Assembly: GCF_024721975.1 (NCBI RefSeq)
Contig: NZ_JANQBB010000003.1
Coordinates: 682,001-746,000 of the forward strand
DNA: 64,000 bases
Reading direction: 5' to 3'
Origin: Paenibacillus endoradicis
Lineage (GTDB): Bacteria > Bacillota > Bacilli > Paenibacillales > Paenibacillaceae
Shown one piece after another: positions 53,804-63,245 of this stretch; the first letter of the stretch is position 1; each line of letters begins with the position of its first letter. The translations under genes and the position numbers were made by a program. The notes beneath the pieces are model-generated. The model did not search any database. It was not told the DNA's origin and worked only from the letters and a program-made list of their open reading frames with translations.

Positions 53804-53941
53804 AAAATTTGTAAAGCTTCCGATGTACTTTTCATATACGAGAAGAAATATCGTGGGGTTAACGAAAAGTTGTAATGCTTTCGAAGTAACTTTTCGTTTA
53901 CAGGAAGTTGTTCAAGATGCAACAGAAAAGTTTTTAGGAGG
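53804..53941 (+). repeat. Tandem leader repeat between pyrB and pyrC (2 units, 61-bp period)
   Basis: The first unit (AAGCTTCCGATGTACTTTTC, from 53814) pairs with AACGAAAAGT; the second (ATGCTTTCGAAGTAACTTTTC, from 53875) has AACTTTTCGTT / AACAGAAAAGTT. The array begins at the pyrB stop and ends in TTTTTAGGAGG, the pyrC ribosome site. Stem bases differ from the sigE copy (CGTT rather than CATT) on both arms. Confidence 0.82.
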
Positions 53942-53947
53942 ATGAAA

Positions 53948-55234
53948 ATGTCTTTATGGATTTTGAACGGTAAAGTATGGAATGAGTCTAGCGCTAATTT
54001 AGAAGGTAAGCATATACAAGTAGTAGATGGTAAGATTTCAGCGATTGTTGATGCAAATGAAACGGTTAATATAGAAGGTGCAGAAGTAGTTGATGCACAA
54101 GGTAAATTAGTATCTCCAGGTTTTATCGATATGCATGTGCATCTACGTGATCCCGGCTTTACTCATAAAGAAGATATTATTACTGGTTCTCGTTCAGCTG
54201 CAAAAGGCGGGTTCACTACTATCGCTTGTATGCCTAATACAAGACCAGTTACAGATACTGCTGAAACGGTTAGATACATTATCGATAAATCCGAAGAAGC
54301 GCAATTAGTTAAAGTGTTGCCATATGCCTCTATTACGAAAAATGAGCTTGGTCGTGAACTTACTGACTTTGCTTCATTAAAAGAAGCTGGAGCTATCGGT
54401 TTTACTGATGATGGCGTAGGCGTTCAAAACGCTCAAATGATGAAAGACGCAATGGCACTTGCAAAATCTCTTGATATGCCAGTTATTGCACACTGCGAAG
54501 ATGATTCATTAGTTGTAGGTGCTTGGGCATCTGAAGGTGAGTTTTCACGCAAACATGGACTTAAAGGGATTCCTAATGAATCTGAAGCGATCCATGTAGG
54601 TAGAGATGTTTTACTTGCAGAAGCTACCGGCGTACATTATCATGTTTGTCATGTAAGTACAGAACAATCAGTTCGATTGATCCGCCTTGCGAAACAAGTT
54701 GGTATTAAAGTAACTGCTGAAGTTTGTCCCCATCACTTAATCTTATCTGATGAGAACATTCCTGGACTTGATGATGCAAATTGGAAAATGAATCCTCCAC
54801 TTCGTACACCACGTGATGTAGCAGCTGTTCTTGAAGGGTTAGAGGATGGTACTATAGATATAATCGTTACGGATCATGCGCCTCATAGCGCTGAGGAAAA
54901 AGCAAAAGGTGTTGACCTTGCACCATTTGGTATCGTTGGTTTAGAAACAGCTTTCCCATTACTTTATACACACTTTGTAGAGACGGGCCGCTGGACACTT
55001 GGCTTCCTCTTGAAACGTATGACTCAAGATCCAGCTAGAGTGTTCCGCCTTGAAGAAGGTAGCCTTGAAGTTGGTAAACCTGCGGATATTACAATCGTAG
55101 ATATTGAGAATGAACAAGCGGTTGATCCTAGTACATTCTTATCTAAGAGCAACAACACACCATTTGGTGGTTGGAAACTTAAAGGATGGCCTGTAGCAAC
55201 AATCGTAAATGGTAACATTGTCTGGACTGAATAG
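53948..55234 (+). CDS. pyrC: Dihydroorotase
   Basis: 428 residues from ATG 53948, 6 nt after AGGAGG; ATG 53942 abuts the ribosome site and is rejected. B. subtilis PyrC has the same length. Zinc amidohydrolase closing carbamoyl aspartate to dihydroorotate. Metal ligands in FIDMHVHLRDPG (H63, H65), IAHCEDDSL, HVCHVSTEQS and TDHAPHS are present. Confidence 0.96.
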   Translation: MSLWILNGKVWNESSANLEGKHIQVVDGKISAIVDANETVNIEGAEVVDAQGKLVSPGFIDMHVHLRDPGFTHKEDIITGSRSAAKGGFTTIACMPNTRPVTDTAETVRYIIDKSEEAQLVKVLPYASITKNELGRELTDFASLKEAGAIGFTDDGVGVQNAQMMKDAMALAKSLDMPVIAHCEDDSLVVGAWASEGEFSRKHGLKGIPNESEAIHVGRDVLLAEATGVHYHVCHVSTEQSVRLIRLAKQVGIKVTAEVCPHHLILSDENIPGLDDANWKMNPPLRTPRDVAAVLEGLEDGTIDIIVTDHAPHSAEEKAKGVDLAPFGIVGLETAFPLLYTHFVETGRWTLGFLLKRMTQDPARVFRLEEGSLEVGKPADITIVDIENEQAVDPSTFLSKSNNTPFGGWKLKGWPVATIVNGNIVWTE

Positions 55235-55262
55235 AAAGAACAACTTTTGAGGAGTGAAACGG

Positions 55263-56402
55263 ATGCAAGCAAGACTATTGTTAGAAGACGGAACTATGTT
55301 TAAGGGATTATCATTCGGTGCTGAAACTCAAACGATCGGTGAGGTCGTATTCAATACAGGTATGACAGGATATCAAGAACTTCTTTCTGATCCATCTTAC
55401 TGTGGACAAATTGTAACGATGACTTATCCACTAATCGGTAACTACGGTATTACTCGCGATGACTTTGAGGCTATTCGTCCTAATATTTATGGCCTAGCTG
55501 TTCGTCGTTATGAACCAATTCCAAGTAACTGGCGTGCACAATATTCATTAGGTGATTTACTTAAAGAATATGAGATCCCTGGTATTTCTGATATCGATAC
55601 TCGTATGCTGACTCGTAAAATTCGTCAATTCGGATCTATGAGAGGTCTTATTACGACTGGTAATGAGCATGTTGAAGAACTTCTAGAACGTTTGAAAGCT
55701 ACTCCAACTCTTCATGATCAAGTTGCAAGAACATCTACGGATTATGTGTACACGAATCCAGGTAGCAAAGAACGTATTGTTCTAATTGACTGTGGTTCTA
55801 AGAGTGGAATTATTCGTGAACTTTCCAAACGTAATTGCGACATCGTAGTCGTTCCACATGACACAACTGCTGATGATATTCGTCGCCTTGCACCAGATGG
55901 CATTCAATTGTCTAATGGTCCTGGGGATCCGAAAGATAATCTTCATGTTGCAGAAACAATTAAACAACTACTTGGTGAATTCCCAATCTTCGGAATTTGT
56001 CTTGGTCATCAACTATTTGCTCTTGCATGTGGTGCTGATACAGATAAATTGAAATTTGGTCACCGTGGTGGTAACCATCCAGTTAAAGAATTAGAAACAA
56101 ACCGTTGCTATATTACATCACAAAACCACGGTTATGCAGTTACAGATGAGTCTATCAAAGGTACTGATCTAATCGTGACACATATCAATAATAATGATAA
56201 AACAATCGAAGGCTTGAAACATAAAACGTTCCCTGCATTCTCTGTACAGTATCACCCAGAGGCAGCTCCTGGACCAGAAGACTCTAGCTATCTATTCGAC
56301 CAATTTATTGAAATGATTCGCAAACATAAGATAGAAAATCCGCAAAAACCTCGTCAAGCTGTATTGTCGGAAATGTTGAGAGGAGAATTACAAAATGCCT
56401 AA
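55263..56402 (+). CDS. carA: Carbamoyl phosphate synthase small subunit
   Basis: 379 residues from ATG 55263 (GAGGAG 8 nt upstream). Glutaminase subunit supplying ammonia to the large subunit. Class I amidotransferase domain with nucleophile C246 in [22 protein letters not shown] and [12 protein letters not shown]. In the pyr operon this is the pyrimidine-specific enzyme (pyrAA). It overlaps carB by 8 bp. Confidence 0.96.
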   Translation: MQARLLLEDGTMFKGLSFGAETQTIGEVVFNTGMTGYQELLSDPSYCGQIVTMTYPLIGNYGITRDDFEAIRPNIYGLAVRRYEPIPSNWRAQYSLGDLLKEYEIPGISDIDTRMLTRKIRQFGSMRGLITTGNEHVEELLERLKATPTLHDQVARTSTDYVYTNPGSKERIVLIDCGSKSGIIRELSKRNCDIVVVPHDTTADDIRRLAPDGIQLSNGPGDPKDNLHVAETIKQLLGEFPIFGICLGHQLFALACGADTDKLKFGHRGGNHPVKELETNRCYITSQNHGYAVTDESIKGTDLIVTHINNNDKTIEGLKHKTFPAFSVQYHPEAAPGPEDSSYLFDQFIEMIRKHKIENPQKPRQAVLSEMLRGELQNA

Positions 56403-59400
56403 AAATAATAAACTTAAAAAAATCCTTGTAATTGGCTCAGGTCCTATCGTCATCGGACAAGCGGCGGAATTTGACTATGCTGGTACTCAAGCATGTCAAG
56501 CTTTGAAAGAAGAAGGTTATGAAGTCGTTCTAATCAACAGTAACCCAGCAACAATTATGACAGATACAAATATGGCTGATAAAGTTTACATCGAGCCGAT
56601 TACACTTGACTTTGTATCTCAAATTATTCGTCAAGAACGTCCAGATGGTTTGCTTCCAACACTTGGTGGTCAAACGGGTCTAAACATGGCAGTTGAACTT
56701 GCTCGTGCTGGCGTACTTGAGCAAGAAAATGTTCAGTTACTAGGTACTCAACTTACTGCAATTGAAAAAGCAGAAGATCGCGATTTGTTCCGTGATCTTA
56801 TGCGTGAACTTGATCAACCGGTTCCAGATAGTGATATCGTAACTACAGTTGAAGATGCTGTAGCGTTCGCTAACACAATTGGCTACCCGATCATCGTTCG
56901 TCCTGCTTACACACTAGGTGGTACAGGCGGCGGTATCTGTGCAGACGAAGAAGAACTTCGCGAAACAGTAGCTTCAGGTATTCGTTATTCTCCAATCAAC
57001 CAATGTCTAATTGAGAAATCAATTGCTGGTATGAAAGAAGTAGAGTACGAAGTAATGCGTGATGCTAACGATAACTGTATCGTTGTATGTAATATGGAAA
57101 ACTTTGATCCAGTTGGTGTTCATACTGGTGACTCTATCGTAGTTGCTCCTTCTCAAACATTGTCTGATCGTGAATATCAAATGCTTCGTTCCGCATCATT
57201 GAAAATCATTCGCGCTTTGAACATTGAAGGTGGCTGTAACGTACAGTTCGCTCTTGATCCGTTCAGTTTCCAATACTATGTAATCGAAGTTAACCCACGT
57301 GTATCTCGTTCATCTGCTCTTGCTTCCAAAGCAACTGGGTATCCAATTGCAAAAATGGCAGCTAAAATTGCAATCGGTTATACACTTGATGAGATCGTTA
57401 ACCCAGTTACCGGTCAAACATATGCTTGCTTCGAGCCAGCACTTGACTATATTGTATCGAAAATTCCTCGTTGGCCATTTGATAAATTCGTTGATGCGAA
57501 CCGTAAACTAGGTACGCAAATGAAAGCAACTGGTGAAGTTATGGCGATTGGTCGTACATTCGAAGAATCTATTCATAAAGCAGTTCGTTCATTAGAAATT
57601 GGTGCACATCGTATTCATTTGAAAGAATCTACTGAGCTTTCTGAGGATGTACTTCGTACACGTCTAATGAAACCTGATGATGAGCGTATGTTCCTAGTTG
57701 CTGAAGCATTCCGTCGTGGTTATGCTCTTCAAGAAATTCAAGATCTAACGAAAATCGACTGGTGGTTCCTTGATAAGATCGAAGGTATCGTGAAATTTGA
57801 AGATATCATTCGTTCAACAGCTGAGCTAACTGACGAGTTATTATATGAAGCAAAACGTAAAGGTTTCTCTGACCGTTCAATCGCTGAACTTCGTCAAGAA
57901 GGATTCCCTGGTGCTGCTTTCACGAATGAAAATGATATTCGTGTACATCGTAAGTCTCAAGGTATGGTTCCAGTTTACAAAATGGTTGATACTTGTGCGG
58001 CTGAATTTGAAGCAGTTACACCTTATTACTACTCCACTTATGAAGTAGAGAATGAAGTAACTGATACAACGAAAGAAAAAATCCTTGTACTTGGTTCTGG
58101 TCCAATCCGTATCGGTCAAGGTATTGAGTTCGACTACTCCACTGTTCATGCTGTATGGGCAATTCAAAATGCAGGTTATGAAGCAGTTATTATTAATAAC
58201 AACCCTGAAACAGTGTCAACTGACTTCAGCACATCTGATCGTCTATACTTTGAACCTTTGTTCTTCGAGGACGTAATGAACGTAATCGAGCAAGAGCAAC
58301 CAATTGGTGTAATCGTTCAGTTCGGTGGTCAAACAGCAATTAACCTTGCTTCTCCACTTTCTAAAGCTGGCGTTAAAATTCTTGGTTCTAGTCTTGAAAG
58401 TATCGATGAAGCGGAAGATCGCAAGAAGTTTGAAGCTCTTCTTCGTAGCTTAGACATCGCTCAACCAGAAGGTAAAACAGTAACAACGGTTGATGAAGCA
58501 GTAGCTACAGCTCAAGTTATCGGTTATCCAGTTCTTGTACGTCCATCTTATGTACTTGGTGGTCGCGCAATGGAAATTGTATACTCTGATGAAGATTTGT
58601 TGAGCTACATGAAAGTAGCTGTTAAGATTAATCCTGAGCATCCGGTATTGATTGACCGTTACATGCTTGGTAAAGAAGCAGAAGTTGATGCGATTTGTGA
58701 TGGCGAAACAGTGCTTATCCCAGGTATTATGGAGCATGTTGAGCGCGCAGGGGTTCACTCAGGTGACTCGATTGCCGTATATCCACCACAATCACTTTCT
58801 GACGATATTAAGCAACAAATCGTAGACATTACAATTAAAATTTCAAAAGCACTTAAAGTTATCGGACTTGTAAATATTCAGTTTGTTATTCACGAAGAGA
58901 AAGTATATGTGATCGAGGTTAACCCACGTTCTTCTCGTACAGTACCATTCTTAAGTAAAGTAACGAATATTCCGATGGCAAATCTTGCAACTCGTGCAAT
59001 CTTGAATGAGAGCCTTGCTGAGCTTGGTTATGTAGATGGCTTGTGGCCAGAAGATGATCATGTATCGGTTAAAGTTCCAGTATTCTCGTTCGCAAAACTT
59101 CGCCGCGTTGACCCTACACTGACTCCTGAGATGAAATCTACAGGTGAAGTAATGGGACGTGACGTACAATTTGCAAAAGCATTGTACAAAGGACTTATTG
59201 GTGCAGGTATGAAGATTCCTAACTCTGGTACAATTCTTGTAACAGTAGCGGATAAAGATAAGCAAGAAACAGTTGAATTAATGCGTGGTTTTGCTAACGT
59301 AGGTTACAAATTAATGGCAACTGGCGGTACTGCAGATGCACTTGAAGCAGCGGGCTTATATGTAGAACGTGTTAATAAACTAAGTGAAAACACGCCAAAT

Positions 59401-59616
59401 ATTCTTGACCATATCCGCGAAGGACATGCTCAATTCGTAGTAAATACACTTACGAAGGGCAAAACTCCAGAACGTGATGGCTTCCGAATTCGTCGTGAAG
59501 CAGTTGAGAATGGAGTAGTTTGTATGACATCACTTGATACAGTAAGAGCATTGCTAACTATGATGCAAACAATTAACTTCTCATCTCGCGCTATGCCAGT
59601 TTTGCAACAGAAATAA
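56395..59616 (+). CDS. carB: Carbamoyl phosphate synthase large subunit
   Basis: 1073 residues. Duplicated ATP-grasp synthetase: the first half has [20 protein letters not shown], the second half (from about 560) [20 protein letters not shown], followed by the C-terminal MGS-like allosteric domain ([23 protein letters not shown]) that binds UMP/PRPP. Codon use is strongly biased to CGT/GGT types like typA and ileS. Also known as pyrAB in Bacillus. Confidence 0.97.
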   Translation: MPKNNKLKKILVIGSGPIVIGQAAEFDYAGTQACQALKEEGYEVVLINSNPATIMTDTNMADKVYIEPITLDFVSQIIRQERPDGLLPTLGGQTGLNMAVELARAGVLEQENVQLLGTQLTAIEKAEDRDLFRDLMRELDQPVPDSDIVTTVEDAVAFANTIGYPIIVRPAYTLGGTGGGICADEEELRETVASGIRYSPINQCLIEKSIAGMKEVEYEVMRDANDNCIVVCNMENFDPVGVHTGDSIVVAPSQTLSDREYQMLRSASLKIIRALNIEGGCNVQFALDPFSFQYYVIEVNPRVSRSSALASKATGYPIAKMAAKIAIGYTLDEIVNPVTGQTYACFEPALDYIVSKIPRWPFDKFVDANRKLGTQMKATGEVMAIGRTFEESIHKAVRSLEIGAHRIHLKESTELSEDVLRTRLMKPDDERMFLVAEAFRRGYALQEIQDLTKIDWWFLDKIEGIVKFEDIIRSTAELTDELLYEAKRKGFSDRSIAELRQEGFPGAAFTNENDIRVHRKSQGMVPVYKMVDTCAAEFEAVTPYYYSTYEVENEVTDTTKEKILVLGSGPIRIGQGIEFDYSTVHAVWAIQNAGYEAVIINNNPETVSTDFSTSDRLYFEPLFFEDVMNVIEQEQPIGVIVQFGGQTAINLASPLSKAGVKILGSSLESIDEAEDRKKFEALLRSLDIAQPEGKTVTTVDEAVATAQVIGYPVLVRPSYVLGGRAMEIVYSDEDLLSYMKVAVKINPEHPVLIDRYMLGKEAEVDAICDGETVLIPGIMEHVERAGVHSGDSIAVYPPQSLSDDIKQQIVDITIKISKALKVIGLVNIQFVIHEEKVYVIEVNPRSSRTVPFLSKVTNIPMANLATRAILNESLAELGYVDGLWPEDDHVSVKVPVFSFAKLRRVDPTLTPEMKSTGEVMGRDVQFAKALYKGLIGAGMKIPNSGTILVTVADKDKQETVELMRGFANVGYKLMATGGTADALEAAGLYVERVNKLSENTPNILDHIREGHAQFVVNTLTKGKTPERDGFRIRREAVENGVVCMTSLDTVRALLTMMQTINFSSRAMPVLQQK

Positions 59617-59641
59617 GAGCTAACCTATAGCATGTAAACAG

Positions 59642-59675
59642 TCGCTACAACTTTCTTATAAGAAAGTTGTAGCGA
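59642..59675 (+). other. Perfect 34-bp palindrome after carB
   Basis: TCGCTACAACTTTCTTA and its complement, with no loop bases and no T-run. It could form a strong RNA hairpin that trims or stabilises the carB end of the pyr transcript. Confidence 0.65.
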
Positions 59676-59698
59676 TAAATTCATCTAGTAATAAACAA

Positions 59699-59862
59699 GA
59701 AGTTTAGATTATGCTTTCGATGCAATTTTTCGTTGCGCGAAAAATTTTAGATCATGCTTTCGAAGTAACTTTTTGTTACTAAGAAGTATGTTCAAGTAGA
59801 AAACAAAAAGTTTAGATTATGCTTTCGATGCAATTTTTCGTTGCACGAAAAATTTTAGGAGG
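59699..59862 (+). repeat. Leader repeat array before pyrF (3 units)
   Basis: Units start at ATGCTTTCG 59711, 59754 and 59819. The outer two are short (about 43 bp; AATTTTTCG / CGAAAAATT), the middle one is 65 bp (AACTTTTTGTT / AACAAAAAGTT). The array ends in ATTTTAGGAGG, the pyrF ribosome site. The stem changes to TGTT/AACA here and stays paired. Confidence 0.82.
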
Positions 59863-59868
59863 CAAGGT

Positions 59869-60600
59869 ATGTCACTTACAAAAGCAGAAGCGGCTTCGAA
59901 AATAATGGTTGCTCTTGATTATCCAAGTGCAACTGCTGCGGAGCAGTTAATTCAGCAATTGAACGGAATTCCTTGCTACATGAAAGTGGGCATGCAGCTA
60001 TACTACGCTGCAGGCCCCACTTTTGTAGAAGGGCTTAAAAATCGTGGTTTCCGCGTGTTTTTAGATTTGAAAATGCATGACATTCCTAACACCGTGAAAG
60101 GTGGAGCAGCGAGTATTACTGCATTAGGTGTTGATATGTTCAACGTTCATGCTGCAGGTGGTCGAGCTATGATGGAGGCTGCTCTCGAAGGAGTGCAACA
60201 AGCAAGCTCTAGTAATCAACGTCCTACCGTAATTGCAGTTACACAATTGACTAGTACTAGTCAGGCGGTTATGAATGACGAGATTGGCATTGCGGGTACT
60301 GTTGAAGATGCAGTGCTTTCATACGCTAAGCTAACACAATTGGCAGGATTAGATGGAGTAGTTGCCTCACCGTCAGAAGTTATTGCGATTAAAAATGCAT
60401 GTGGACAAGCTTTCCAAACGATTACACCAGGTATTCGCCCGTTAGGAGCAGCATTGAATGATCAATCGCGTATCATGACACCAAGTGAGGCTCTTCGTCA
60501 AGGTACAGACTATATGGTCATTGGTCGCCCTATTACAGCCGCAAATGATCCGCGTTCAGCAATTGAATCTATTATTGAGGAGTTAATCTCATATGAGTAA
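59869..60600 (+). CDS. pyrF: Orotidine 5'-phosphate decarboxylase
   Basis: 243 residues, ATG 59869 after AGGAGG. Decarboxylates OMP to UMP. Catalytic motif [13 protein letters not shown] (D-x-K-x-x-D, around residues 65-77) and the phosphate-binding TPGIRP and GRPI segments are intact. It directly follows the carB-repeat region without pyrK and pyrD. It overlaps pyrE by 8 bp. Confidence 0.96.
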   Translation: MSLTKAEAASKIMVALDYPSATAAEQLIQQLNGIPCYMKVGMQLYYAAGPTFVEGLKNRGFRVFLDLKMHDIPNTVKGGAASITALGVDMFNVHAAGGRAMMEAALEGVQQASSSNQRPTVIAVTQLTSTSQAVMNDEIGIAGTVEDAVLSYAKLTQLAGLDGVVASPSEVIAIKNACGQAFQTITPGIRPLGAALNDQSRIMTPSEALRQGTDYMVIGRPITAANDPRSAIESIIEELISYE

Positions 60601-61240
60601 AGTATCATTGGAACAACTTGCAAAAGATATTGCAACATCATTACTAGAAATTAAAGCAGTAGCGCTTCGCCCAAATGAGCCATTCACATGGACTTCTGGC
60701 ATCAAATCACCTATTTATTGCGATAATCGTCTTACAATGACTTATCCGGAAATTCGTGAAAAAGTAGCAGATGGATTTGTAACTTTGATCAAGGAATTGT
60801 ATCCTGATGCCGAAGTGATTGCAGGTACTTCTACCGCTGGTATTCCACATGCTGCTTGGGTAGCTCAGAAAATGAATTTACCAATGGCTTATATTCGTGA
60901 TAAAGCTAAAGGACATGGTAAGCAAAATCAAATCGAGGGTCGTGTCCTTCCAGGTCAAAAAGTTGTTGTAATCGAAGATTTGATTTCTACGGGTGGTAGT
61001 TCTTTGAAGGCTGCACTTGCAGTTCGTGAAGCTGGAGCAGAGCCGCTTGCAGTATTGGCTATCTTCACTTATCAGTTCCAATCTGCTATCGATGCTTTTG
61101 CAGAAGCTGGTATTCCACTACAAACGATTTCAAATTATACTGCATTAATTGAGCAAGCTGTTGCCGCTGGCGAAATTGCTCAAGATGATGTAGCAGCACT
61201 TCAATCATGGAGAGCTAATCCGCAAGCATACGGTAACTAG
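60593..61240 (+). CDS. pyrE: Orotate phosphoribosyltransferase
   Basis: 215 residues, ATG 60593 inside the end of pyrF. Transfers PRPP ribose phosphate to orotate. Visible: [48 protein letters not shown] and the PRPP motif [14 protein letters not shown]. Last gene of the operon, followed by a terminator. Confidence 0.96.
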   Translation: MSKVSLEQLAKDIATSLLEIKAVALRPNEPFTWTSGIKSPIYCDNRLTMTYPEIREKVADGFVTLIKELYPDAEVIAGTSTAGIPHAAWVAQKMNLPMAYIRDKAKGHGKQNQIEGRVLPGQKVVVIEDLISTGGSSLKAALAVREAGAEPLAVLAIFTYQFQSAIDAFAEAGIPLQTISNYTALIEQAVAAGEIAQDDVAALQSWRANPQAYGN

Positions 61241-61278
61241 AATTTAGTTATTATGTCTGCAACAAGGACAATATTACT

Positions 61279-61323
61279 AGACATTATCGTTTCAGCATCA
61301 ATGAAATGATGATGTCTTTTTTT
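61279..61323 (+). terminator. Terminator of the pyr operon
   Basis: AGACAT and TTTCA arms pair with TGAAA and ATGTCT (one bulge), then T7. Confidence 0.88.
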
Positions 61324-61426
61324 CAGTTACTATAAGAGGAAGTGGGGCATTTACTATACGTGCATCTATGAATCCTTACTAGTAAATTAATTTTGTGAGA
61401 AAATTTTTAGAAAATAATAAAAAAGT

Positions 61427-61457
61427 TGTAACCTTTTCCAACTCTAAAACGTCTCTA
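61427..61457 (+). promoter_or_regulatory. ECF-sigma-type promoter of the ABC cassette
   Basis: TGTAACCTTTT (61427-61437) and CGTCTCTA (61450-61457), with 17 bp between AAC and CGTC, match the -35 TGAAAC/TGTAAC and -10 CGTC pattern of extracytoplasmic-function sigma factors. It lies 36 bp before the first gene. Confidence 0.65.
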
Positions 61458-61492
61458 ATGTAGAATAAGTGTGAGGAGTGTCATGAGATTAT

Positions 61493-62212
61493 ATGAATGA
61501 ACAGTTACATATTCAAGAAAATGATGTCGAGTCTAGTCACACTCCACTATTAGAAGTGCGAGAAATGGAGCGAATCTTTCAAGTAGGCGGTAAGGAGCTC
61601 CATGTGCTAAAAGGACTTAATATGACAGTTGAACGTCAACAACTTGTTATGTTAAAAGGCAGATCTGGCTCAGGGAAAACAACCCTTTTGAACAGTCTTG
61701 GTGGGTTAGATACTCCAAGTAGAGGGAGTATTTATTTCAATGGAAAACCGTTCGATACGTTGAGTGATAAGGCCAGGACATTAATTCGTCGTAATGAAAT
61801 GGGCTTTATTTTTCAGGCGTTTGCACTAATGCCATTATTATCTGCGTATGAGAATGTAGAACTTTCTTTAAGGATGGCGAATCGTCCTAAGAAAGAATGG
61901 AAAGAACGCGTTGAAGAATGCTTAACACTGGTTGGACTTGAAAGACGTATGCATCACCGTCCTTACGAATTATCAGGTGGTGAACAACAACGTGTTGCTA
62001 TAGCTAAATCTATTGCACATCGTCCGATTCTATTACTAGCAGATGAGCCTACTGCTGAACTAGATACTGCGATGTCAGCACAGGTAATGGCGTTATTTCA
62101 AAGTATTATTAAGTATGAACAAATTTCGATATGTATGACGACACATGATCCTACAATTTTGGAGGTTGCAGACCATGTTTATGAAATGGTGGATGGCAAA
62201 TTTATCTCGTAA
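61493..62212 (+). CDS. ABC transporter ATP-binding protein (MacB/LolD type)
   Basis: 239 residues. Walker A GRSGSGKTT, Q-loop FIFQAFALMP, signature LSGGEQQRVAIAKS and Walker B ILLLADEPTAELD are complete. It is most like the ATPases paired with MacB/FtsX-type permeases. ATG 61493 is 14 nt after GAGGAG; an overlapping five-codon minicistron (ATG 61483 to TGA 61500) is better placed, so translation may be coupled. With the adaptor and permease downstream it forms an export-type tripartite system. Confidence 0.9.
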   Translation: MNEQLHIQENDVESSHTPLLEVREMERIFQVGGKELHVLKGLNMTVERQQLVMLKGRSGSGKTTLLNSLGGLDTPSRGSIYFNGKPFDTLSDKARTLIRRNEMGFIFQAFALMPLLSAYENVELSLRMANRPKKEWKERVEECLTLVGLERRMHHRPYELSGGEQQRVAIAKSIAHRPILLLADEPTAELDTAMSAQVMALFQSIIKYEQISICMTTHDPTILEVADHVYEMVDGKFIS

Positions 62213-63242
62213 AGCAAGTATATCAATGGTTATTCTAGCACTATTATTAAGTGGTTGTAGTCTATTACCTAATGAAAAAGAAGAGGAAGTTATACCTGAT
62301 ATTATTCCTCCGAAAATCTCGCAAAAGCCAGAGTATACTGTGGCTACAAAAACATTAGAATCGGCAGTGACGCTAATTGGAAAAATTATCTCATTAGAAG
62401 AAGAAACAATGTATTTCACTAAAGGTGATCTCAATGTAAAAGATGTATATGTAAAGTCAGGTGATACCGTTACTGCTGGACAACTGATTGCAGAACTTGA
62501 TGTAAGTGAACTGCAAAAAACTCTACGCCTTGAAAGGTTAGCTTTCCAACGCGATGAACTGGCGATGAAGGAGTTACTTCGTACAAGAGATGAGATGGAT
62601 CAAGCTGATTATGAATCTCAACGCATTGCATTTGAAGAAAAAAGACAGAAGCTATCTGATATGGAAGTTGAAATTTCAAAAGGTGCAATTACTGCGCCGT
62701 TCTCAGGAACGATTGTTTCGCTTACTGTGAAAAAAGGTGATCTTGTTAAAGCTTATGCTCCAATTGCTATTGTAGCGAATACATCACTACTTGTTCCAGG
62801 AGCTAAATTAACAAAAACTGAGCAAGAAAAAGTAGCGATTGGTATGGAAGCAACCGTATCTATCAGTAACGGTGGTTCGATCACAGGGAAAATTAAGCAA
62901 CTTCCTAACAAATCCACGGAATCATCTTCAGGTGGAGAAGGATCAGGTGGTGCTGCCAGTGGCATTGATCGTATCGAAGATTATATGATTGTACAGATCG
63001 ATAAGTTGCCAGAAGGCGCAGCTAGAGGTCTTACTGCTTCTATTAAAGTCGTAACTAGTCGTACAAAGGATGCAATTGTAATCCCACCGTCCGCACTAAG
63101 AAGTATTGGTAATCGAACTTACGTACAAGTGGTGGACAAGGATGGGAAACGAGAAGTTGACGTGGAAGTCGGACAGCAGACTCCTACTGATGTCGAAATT
63201 TTACAAGGCTTAACGCCTGGTCAGAAAGTAGTAGGGAGATAA
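62175..63242 (+). CDS. HlyD/RND-type adaptor lipoprotein of an ABC exporter
   Basis: 355 residues from ATG 62175, 10 nt after GGAGG and 38 bp inside the ATPase gene. Signal peptide with lipobox LALLLSGC. Half lipoyl motifs (VKDVYVKSGDTVTAGQLIAELD ... GAITAPFSGTIVSLTVKKGDLV), a short coiled-coil hairpin between them (residues about 115-160), a Gly/Ser-rich stretch (SSSGGEGSGGAASG) and a C-terminal YVQVVDKDGKREVDVEVG domain. Links ATPase/permease to an extracytoplasmic substrate; substrate unknown. Confidence 0.87.
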   Translation: MFMKWWMANLSRKASISMVILALLLSGCSLLPNEKEEEVIPDIIPPKISQKPEYTVATKTLESAVTLIGKIISLEEETMYFTKGDLNVKDVYVKSGDTVTAGQLIAELDVSELQKTLRLERLAFQRDELAMKELLRTRDEMDQADYESQRIAFEEKRQKLSDMEVEISKGAITAPFSGTIVSLTVKKGDLVKAYAPIAIVANTSLLVPGAKLTKTEQEKVAIGMEATVSISNGGSITGKIKQLPNKSTESSSGGEGSGGAASGIDRIEDYMIVQIDKLPEGAARGLTASIKVVTSRTKDAIVIPPSALRSIGNRTYVQVVDKDGKREVDVEVGQQTPTDVEILQGLTPGQKVVGR

Positions 63243-63245
63243 GAT

